NCBI GenBank assembly: GCA_023525715.1
Contig: CM042010.1
Coordinates: 84,507,894-84,571,893 of the forward strand
Source: Cichorium intybus
Lineage: Eukaryota; Streptophyta; Magnoliopsida; Asterales; Asteraceae
Length of the DNA stretch: 64,000 nucleotides
Reading direction: 5' to 3'
The notes under the pieces: model-generated
Told to the model about the DNA's origin: nothing
Databases searched by the model: none
Seen by the model: only the letters and a program-made list of their open reading frames with translations
Part shown: positions 56,742 through 64,000 of the stretch, piece after piece
Position numbering within the stretch: the stretch's first letter is position 1
Layout: the number at the start of each line of letters is the position of its first letter
Made by a program: the position numbers and the translations under genes

Positions 56742-58766
56742 TTAACGGTTCTTGATGGTAATCTTGTTCAGTTCTCTGTAATCAATGCACATTCGCATTG
56801 ACCCATCTTTCTTCTTTACAAACAGAACTGGAGCACCCCACGGAGAAGAACTAGGCCTGATGAAACCTTTATCTAATAACTCCTGCAACTGGGACATTAA
56901 TTCCCGCATCTCTGTTGGCGCTAACCGGTACGGTGCTCGTGCTATTGGAGAAGCTCCTGGGACAAGATCTATTCGGAACTCAACTTGCCTTTCTGGTGGC
57001 AAGCCTGGTAACTCATCTGGGAAAACTTCTGGAAATTCTTTTACTACTTCTATGTCTTTATATGTCTGTTTTACTTTGTCTTCAGTCATCACATAGGCTA
57101 GGAAAGATACACATCCTTTCCTGATACTTCTTCGGGCCTTAGGTACACTAATGATATTGGGCACGTGCTTTCTTCTTTCCCCATATACGTACACCTTAGC
57201 TCCTAGGGTTTTAACAGACACCCTCTTCTGACCACAAGCTATCTTCGCATCATTTGCACCAAGCCAATCCATTCCGATTATTACATCAAAGGACTTAATT
57301 CCAATGGGAAGGAGATTAAGTCGGAACTTCTTGCCGTTAATGTCAAGTTCACAATCTCGGTACATGTACTGAACTTCAACAAATTTCCCGTCCGCCACTT
57401 CTACCTCAAAAACTAGATCTAACAATTCTAATGGTACTCTCAATTTGGCTCCAAACCCATGGGACACAAATGAATATGTAGAACCGGAATCAAACAACAC
57501 ATATGCAGGTGTCGAGTTGATCAGTAGTATACCTGAGACCACATCATGCGTCTCCCTTGCTTCTTCCCTGGTGATCTGAAAAGCTCTAGTCTTCACTTTC
57601 TGTGGTTCTGTCTTCTTTTGAGCTGTTGACACTATAGTTTCTCCTCCCTTGTTTGGGCAGTTAAAACTATAGTGCCCCATCTGATGGCATGAGAAGCACT
57701 CCACTTCACTGGCTTTCTTGGCTTTGCAGTCTTTCGCTTTGTGACCGAGTCCACCACAATTAAAACAGGTGTTTGACCCCGCTCGGCACTCGCCACCGTG
57801 TTCTTTCCCACATTTCTCACACTTCTTTACACTTCCCTGTCGACTCTGACTTGAACTTATCTTCCCTTTCTTCTTTATGTTTCCACTGCTACTAACTGTC
57901 TTCCTCTTGTCACTAAAGCCAGGTCCTTCCTCTTTTCTTTGTTTTCCAATATCTTCCACGGTTCGGGCAGCATTGATCGCCCCATCTAATGTTTCAGCTT
58001 TCTTTACTTCTAGCTCATAATTCCAAGGCAAACCCCGGACATATCGGTTAATTCGAGACCGCTCACTAGGGTAAGACTCCCCCACAAAAGGTAACATGTC
58101 GCAAAACTTCTTCGTATATTCGTCCACCGTCAATTCTCCTTTCTTTATTGTTAAGAAATCTTCGTTTATTTTCTCCAAATCTCGCGTGGGACAGAATTTA
58201 TCTTTGAGACACGAAACAAACTCTGCCCATGACCAACCATATACAACATCCTTTCCCAAGCTTTCATATTTGGTGTTCCACCACACCAAAGCATCATCCT
58301 TCAACTGCCGGGAGGCGTAGTTGACTTGATCTTTTTCTCCACATTTACTAGCTTGCATCACTTGTTCGATCTCTCGGACCCATCTCATTGTCACCTTTGG
58401 CTCAAAACTGCCATGGTATTCGGGCGGTTTGCAGGCCATGAAGGACTTAAAGGAGCAGCCCTTCCCTTTCTTCTTATTTTCTCCACTACCTTCTTCCTCG
58501 GTCGCCCTTTTTGAGACTTCTTGTGAAGATTGGGCTCTGGGTTCACCCATTCGACCATCAATAATATTATTCACATCTTGTTTTAGCTCATTTCGTAAGT
58601 TATTGATTAGATACTGAATTGCTTCCATAGTGACAGGTTGTGGTGGTGGGTTTGGCTCAGCCTCATCATTTCGAAGAACATGTGGTTCACTTCCTCTTGA
58701 AGAAGTGTGACTGCCCTCACCCCTGTCAGCTTGTCTTCTGCCTTCCATTACTATATAGATGAACAA
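56742..58766 (-). pseudogene. Element G gag, protease and RT start
   Basis: The likely start is the second methionine, 58748 (MEGRRQADRGEG), six codons after the first. Gag core: SFKSFMACKPPEYHGSFEPK, YASRQLKDDALVWWNTKYE, WAEFVSCLKDKFCPTRDLEK. Two zinc knuckles, CFNCGGLGHKAKDC and CFSCHQMGHYSFNC, with an additional CEKCGKEHGGEC before them, lie at roughly residues 320-375. Protease: AYVLFDSGSTYSFVS (DSG) and DVIIGMDWLGAND. RT begins PYRLAPTEMRELMSQL, SPWGAPVLFVKKKDGSMRM, then NKITIKNR and the TAA at 56742-56744 where a tyrosine is usual. The stop is the only lesion in about 1,520 codons. Confidence 0.95.
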
Positions 58767-58970
58767 AATTTCTGTTTATTAAACATTTCTATATAGTATT
58801 TTGTAAGCGGTAGCATATTATCTCCCTATCTTGACTGCATTTTACTAGCAATCATACTCACTTTATAACATCTATCGGTCTAAGTGTAACTCTACATTAC
58901 TAAGGCACCTTACTACTACTCTTGCTAGTTTAAGCCTAGGATGGTATTCCAACCTAATTCGCTTAAACTA
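58767..58970 (-). other. Element G leader
   Basis: About 200 bp between primer site and gag; no ORF. Confidence 0.8.
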
Positions 58971-58984
58971 TGGCTCTGATACCA
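58971..58984 (-). other. Primer binding site of element G (initiator Met tRNA)
   Basis: TGGTATCAGAGCCA on minus, four bases inside the 5' LTR end. Confidence 0.96.
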
Positions 58985-58988
58985 AAAC

Positions 58989-61368
58989 TGTAACACCCCT
59001 TTTCTTTTACCATATTTTAATACAAATACAGTTACTTTAAAAACATATTTTACAACTCGTGACTATAAAATAGCCACTTAAACTTTTTTTATTTATTTTA
59101 CAAATTCAAACTCAAGGGGGTATTACAGACTCAATACAGATACCATAATTTAAACTTACAGTACATTAATCGGTCCCAACTGTAACCTCTGCTCCTTTCA
59201 CCTAAGTACATAGCATTTCAAAAATAGTATACGTGAGACATAAAGCCTCGTGAGTAATATGGGTTTAGACCCAAAACCTTTCTGTTCAAAACTTGAAATA
59301 TTAAAAGTACACTGCTCAAAACTGATTTATATCATAAATCTCAAAATTTCTTACTATCTTTACTTTTAAGCTTTAAAAATACTTTCTTCCTCAAAACTGC
59401 TTTCTTTCTCTTTTTCTTGTGACCAACTGAAACTCATGAATTAAGTTATTTTAATTCATTCTACTAGCTCCCCTCGCGGGACAGAACAGATCCGCCCACT
59501 CGGTTATGCTCATTCTGTCTCCCCTTTGTGACTTGGAACGGATTCAAGCACAAGGGTATACTTAAGCTAGACAACTACTTCGCGACGGGAGGTACCATCC
59601 CAGTAGTGTCTTCTGATCCCCCGATTATGTGGGTGATCCTAGTCCGGACAACTGGCTCATACTTCTTTCTTTCTTTAATTCTTACTTCATTTCATCTCAA
59701 ATTGGTCAAAATGGGACACAATTTGTAAACAACTCTTACTCAAACATTTTATAACTCTTTACTGAAAATACTTTCAAAAAAAACTGATTTTGACATCTTA
59801 GTTCACATAAGGAACTCCTTTCAAAATACTTTGCAAACCATACTTTAAAAATCTGTTTAAAACACTAAGCCCTTGTATAAAGCTTCTTTCAAAACTATTT
59901 TCCAAACTTTAGTATTTATAAACATTTGGAAATCTTACTTTTCTGAAAATAACATTTTGCTATGTACTATAGAAATCCTCATAAAACTCACCTTGGTTTT
60001 ACTACGGTTCACTAGGCTTCACGTACGCCTTTTCCTTTCCCGTGCTCAATAACGTTTGAAGCACCACCTATACAAGTAGTATATATAAATACCCAATATA
60101 ATTAACTTTATAATGCTAAAGTCTCATATAACATAACTCTAGGTTATAATAAATGTATAGCCATTAATAAACTCGTTTAACGGTTTTCTCCGAGATACGC
60201 GTATACTGCTACAGTACCCCCGAGGGGTCGTATTTCAGTTCCGACTCTTTTCCATGAAATATTAGGCCATATTAGACTTGTGTTTCAAATTTGGAGTTCA
60301 TTGGACAAGTCTAGCTCAAATTCTAAAAATCAAGTTTTGACGTGAATAGTGATTTTAGCCACTGCCGCTACAGTGACTTTTCCGCAAGGTCGGATTACGG
60401 ATTTGACCATTCCCGACATGTTCTTATACCATTTTAGGGTTATGGCTAAAATTTCAGATCAATCGGAAATGTCTAGCTATGGTTTCTAGCGTTTGGATTT
60501 CTAACATTTTTAACATTTTTGGTCCCTGTCTGAAGGGCACTGTAGCACGCAGTGCACTGTAGCACGCAGTTTTCACCCATTAAGTCCTTAATCTATGTCT
60601 TAATCATATGGGGTTTGTTCCTTGACTAAAACCCTCCATTAGTACAAGGTTTTAAGCTATTAAAATCGTTTGAATCAATCAAATGCAAGAATTGAAGTTC
60701 TTGACCAAACTTGAAATTTCTCAAGAATAGCAATCTACTTCCATGTTTTTGAGTTAAGCTCTTAGCAAATGACTTATTGGAAGCATTTGCCACTTAAACC
60801 CCATGGTTCATGACTGAATTTGCAGTTTCAATTCATCTCAAAGACCACATCAAGAACACCCACAAAACCTAGGTTAAACAAAGGAAATCTTACCTTGGAA
60901 TCACCAATTCCAACCTTGTTTCCTTTGATTTCTTGGCAATTCCCTTGAGCTCCCGTGTTCTTCTTCTCTCTAGCTCTCTCTCGTGCTCTCTAGAATCCTC
61001 TCAACTGATTTCTGAACATAGAGAGTAATAACTCTCTTATTTTATATTTAATATTTATAAAATAATTACATTTTGGTCCCTAATCTTCTAATTTCTTCAC
61101 TAGAGTGGTCCTAAGACCCAAAATCTTGCAATAATGTTCCATTAACTTCCAACTTGACATTTTCTTGACAATTTGGTCATTTTCATGTCAAATGACCATT
61201 TTGTCCTTTTCGGTCATATTTCACTATTCATGCGGTAAAACTCCAATTTTCACATAATCTCTTATTTCCTATATTATAATTTCACAAATACATATTATTT
61301 TACATAATAGTCGTACAACGTGTCAAAAGACGGTTTTACCCTTTACAACTTTTTCGCGGGTTCTTACA
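58989..61368 (-). repeat. Element G 5' LTR
   Basis: Near-identical to 51812-54192; the doubled 17-bp unit is at 60537-60570. Confidence 0.96.
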
Positions 61369-61373
61369 GTTGC
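61369..61373. repeat. Target duplication GTTGC, right of element G
   Basis: Matches 51807-51811. Confidence 0.95.
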
Positions 61374-62170
61374 TATTCGCCAGAAATGGCAAGAAACATT
61401 ATTTCCTTTCATGCATTGTTTAGACAAGGTTTCCAGTTTTCTTTTGATAATATAAATGGTTCTATTTCTATTTTTCAAAATGGTACTTCTATTTTTACTG
61501 CTTTACCTTGTGATGGTGTGTATGAAACGATACAATGTGTTGACAATTTAGGACATAGTGTAAATTATATTGATTCTTCTAGTTGTGTAGAAAAGGCGTG
61601 CTTGTGGCACTGTCGTCTTGGGCACATTAACAAGAAACGCATCGCCCAACTCCAAAAGGATGGAGTGTTGGAATCATTCGACTTAAAATCGGATGATGTA
61701 TGCGAATCTTGTCTTTTGGCCAAGATGACTAAGTCACCATTCAAAGGGTCCTTTGAAAGAGGTGAAGGTCTGTTGGACATCATACACACAGATGTGTGTG
61801 GTCCCTTCAGATCAACCACAAAAGATGGCACACGGTTCTATGTGACCTCCACTGATGATTATAGTAGATACGGGTATATCTACTTAATCAAGCACAAGTC
61901 AGACACCTTTGAAAAGTTCAAAGAATTCAAAATTGAAGTTGAGAATCAATTGGGCAGGAAGATCAAGATGCTCAGGTCCGACAGAGGCGGAGAGTATCTT
62001 AGTATCGAGTTCTTAGACTATCTAAAGGAATGTGGAATAGTTTCACAGTTATCACCTCCTCGGACACCACAGTTGAACGGTGTTGCTGAGAGGCGTAACT
62101 GAACCCTGTTGGACATGGTTCGTTCCATGATGAGTCGAGCTTCACTTCCCATCCACTTCTGGGGGTATGC
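61374..62170 (+). pseudogene. Element F integrase, cut off
   Basis: Continues the frame from 51811. Starts with pre-integrase sequence (YSPEMARNIISFHALFRQGF), then the zinc domain LWHCRLGHINKKR ... CESCLLAKM, and the catalytic core: IIHTDVCGPFRS, YVTSTDDYSRYGYIYL, KIKMLRSDRGGEY, PRTPQLNGVAERRN (DDE acids present). A TGA at 62100-62102 follows AERRN where Arg is usual. The protein reads on to HFWGYA at about 62168 and there changes to gypsy sequence. Confidence 0.92.
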
Positions 62171-62527
62171 GGGAAGTTGAGTCCTCGCTTCATTGGACCT
62201 TTCCATATATCCCAAAGAGTTGGAGCCGTGGCGTATAGATTGGAGTTACCTAATGAACTTCATGGTATACATGATGTATTCCATGTGTCCCATTTGAGGA
62301 AAACTTTATTTGATAAGTCTCAACAAGTACCTCTTGCTGAAATTGAAGTGGATGACAAGTTGAGATACCAGGAACAACCCGAGAGGGTGTTAGACCGCAA
62401 GGTGAGACAGCTGCGAAATAAAAAGATTAGCATGGTAAAAGTACTTTGGCGTCATCACAAAGGTTCCGACATGACGTGGGAGACCGAAAGTGAAATGAGG
62501 GAGAAATACCCTCAACTTTTTGTATGA
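62171..62527 (+). pseudogene. Element H pol C-terminus, chromodomain-like
   Basis: Starts without warning at GKLSPRFIGPFHISQRVG (GPY/F module), then ELHGIHDVFHVSHLRKT, LRYQEQPERVLDRKVRQLRN and KISMVKVLWRHHKGSDMTWE, ending QLFV-TGA at 62525-62527. It parallels the end of element G's pol and is followed by GATTTCGGGGACGAAATC. All upstream gag-pol is missing, replaced by copia integrase. Confidence 0.92.
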
Positions 62528-62547
62528 TTTCGGGGACGAAATCTCTT

Positions 62548-62560
62548 AAAGGAGGGGAGA
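62548..62560 (+). other. Polypurine tract of element H
   Basis: AAAGGAGGGGAGA just before the LTR. Confidence 0.9.
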
Positions 62561-62793
62561 ATTTATAACGCCAAAATGTATTTTATTATGTAATTATAAT
62601 AAAAAGGGCAAATTGGTCATTTTACCTTAGAAGGGTAATTTGGTCTTTTGGACAGAAAAGGACTTGTTTTGTAATAATATTTTGAGTTTGGGACTTAAAA
62701 TGTTATAAGATCAGATTTTTGTCATTTAATTTGCAAATTGTGGCAAAAGTTCAAAATATGCAACTCTAGGGACCAAACTGTAATTTCTGGAAG

Positions 62794-62801
62794 TATAAAA
62801 G
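62794..62801 (+). promoter_or_regulatory. TATA box in element H LTR
   Basis: TATAAAAG about 230 bp into the LTR, at the place of TATATATAG in the left-edge LTR. Confidence 0.6.
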
Positions 62802-63319
62802 CTTGGAAGCTTCTCCCATTTTGTGCAGAAAATTGGTGAGCTACGGGAGAGAAATTTGTGAACGATTTTCCAGAAATTTGAATGGTTCTTGAAGAATTGA
62901 AGTTTGTAAAATCGGATTATAGCTTCAAAGGGTAAATTGGAAGTTTGAAAGGTTAGTAATCCAAGTTCTTGACTAGTTGTTCTTGATGAGTTTTGTAGAA
63001 CCCAAAAACTGCAATTACAGTTATGATTGGGTGTTTAAATTGATGTAATACTTCCATTAAGTCATGCTAATAAGGGCTTAATTCAAGAAAATGGAAGTAG
63101 ATTGTTATTTTTGTTGAATTTGAAGTTTTGGGGTTGTTAGAACTAAGAACCCTAATTCTTCATATGGTTGATTGAGTGTGTTTTGGGAGTTAAAAACCTT
63201 GTTAAAATGTAAGGTTTTAGCCTAGGAATAAACCCCAAACGATTAAGAACAGCATTAAGGACTTAAAGGACAAAACTGCAAGCTACAGTGCACAAATCAC
63301 GACTGGCAAGGAGACCTGC

Positions 63320-63420
63320 ACTCGCGCCAGGCGCAGTGCGCCCAGGAGCCAGGCGGGGTGCGCCCAGGCGCAGTGCGCCCTGACCCTGGCGCAGTGCGCC
63401 TCCAGGGAGGGGCCAGGCAG
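63320..63420. repeat. GC-rich GGCGCAGTGCGCC block in element H LTR
   Basis: Four copies of a near-palindromic GGCGCAGTGCGCC / GGCGGGGTGCGCC unit in AT-rich DNA, at the position of the 1622-1710 block in the left-edge LTR but with a different unit. Confidence 0.85.
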
Positions 63421-63886
63421 GGGATCAAAAACGCTAACTTTTGCTTGGCTTGTCCGATTTAGCTCAAACTTGAACCGTAGGCTCGTAATGGTCTGAAAAG
63501 TTTGGGAAAACTTTTATATTGAGTTTTCGACCCCTCGGGAGCACTGTAGATCGATTAAATGCCTCGATGAATAGTAAAATTCATAAAAGTTAGTAAACGG
63601 AAAGTTTATTAAATAGGCATTGTTTATAATGATATTGTATTGAACTATATTGTATTAGAGTTAATTGGAATGGTTATTAACCTATAATCATTTTGAAAAT
63701 AAATGGAATTATAGGTACGGGACAAAACCTCACGGATTACATTGGAAAGCAAGGAACAACAAACGCTAGTTGTAGCAAGCCTTCAGGTGAGTAATCTCAC
63801 TGTTATCCGGTATGATATTTGTTAAAAGAGCAGCTGCATGTGGAAATGATTTTGGGGACAAATTTTGACAGACTATATGATTTGAT

Positions 63887-63993
63887 ATACGACAAGACCA
63901 GATAAGCCGTGAGTCTACGATAGACAAGAACGGAGCTGTGAGTCAATATTTCTATGTAAACTGTGATATGACAAGACCAGATAAGCCGTGAGT
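63887..63993. repeat. Direct repeat GACAAGACCAGATAAGCCGT
   Basis: Two perfect copies of about 28 bp at 63891 and 63967. The match at 1110-1140 in the left-edge LTR is inverted. Confidence 0.9.
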
Positions 63994-64000
63994 CTTTAAT

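Larger units (their letters stand above)
51812..61368 (-). mobile_element. Ty3/gypsy (Tekay/Del-like) element G, near intact
   Basis: LTRs 58989-61368 (5') and 51812-54192 (3') differ at only about ten to fifteen of 2,380 positions. Primer site 58971-58984, one long gag-pol (58766-54204) interrupted by a single stop, polypurine tract beside the 3' LTR, and a perfect GTTGC duplication. It is the youngest and best preserved element in the window. Confidence 0.96.
62171..64000 (+). mobile_element. Ty3/gypsy element H, 3' end, running off the right edge
   Basis: Chromodomain-like pol end, polypurine tract and at least 1,437 bp of 3' LTR. The LTR is the same family as the minus-strand LTR at 1-2566. 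Confidence 0.9.
62564..64000 (+). repeat. Element H 3' LTR (incomplete at right edge)
   Basis: Starts TATAACGCCAAAATG, against TGTAACGCCAAGACATG in the left-edge LTR, so TG has mutated to TA. It aligns, inverted, to about 1121-2566 with many small differences. Confidence 0.9.

Overview
This is plant nuclear DNA, almost certainly from a eudicot with a large, repeat-rich genome. Every recognisable family is plant-type: Tekay/Del-like Ty3/gypsy, Athila-like Ty3/gypsy, Ty1/copia including a Sirevirus-like element, and a Helitron. The few host genes have introns with GT-AG junctions. The general look of the elements suggests Asteraceae, but that is only an impression. About nine tenths of the window is mobile DNA and nearly all element coding regions are broken.

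Layout. 1-2566 is a long gypsy LTR on the minus strand running off the left edge. It sits inside the 3' half of a Sirevirus-like copia element (2567-9017) holding an RNase H tail, an antisense Agenet-domain gene, a broken envelope-like ORF, a polypurine tract and a 3' LTR. That element appears to sit in an older gypsy element B (internal DNA 9018-10037 and 36010-37416, 3' LTR 37417-39190). Gypsy element A (10038-36004, target duplication GTGTC) split B. Element A was itself hit twice: Athila-like element C (10306-18038, minus) in its 5' LTR, and D (24447-34868, duplication TGTAA) in its 3' LTR. D in turn received non-coding copia-type element E (25017-30961, duplication ATCAT).

39191-48297 is the only gene-like island. 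A gene tail follows B. Next comes a probable Helitron (about 39929-46088) carrying a 1,015-bp tandem duplication and pieces of several genes: an MBR-like RING E3 ligase without its RING, an EBS/SHL-like PHD finger, a possible ALKBH9-type piece and unidentified exons. Seventy-seven bases past its 3' end starts a small, apparently intact three-exon gene for a heavy-metal-associated (HMA) domain protein. A decayed repeat array follows.

48298-64000 is again transposons: an LTR fragment, copia element F (related to E) split by a nearly intact, young gypsy element G (51812-61368, duplication GTTGC), then an abrupt copia-gypsy junction into the 3' end of gypsy element H. H belongs to the same family as the LTR at the left edge but has the opposite orientation.

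The most notable points are the antisense Agenet gene with its own TATA box inside a retrotransposon, the gene-fragment Helitron beside the HMA gene, the same Tyr-to-TAA stop in two different gypsy elements, and variable palindromic blocks in several LTRs, one of which took two independent insertions about 13 bp apart.
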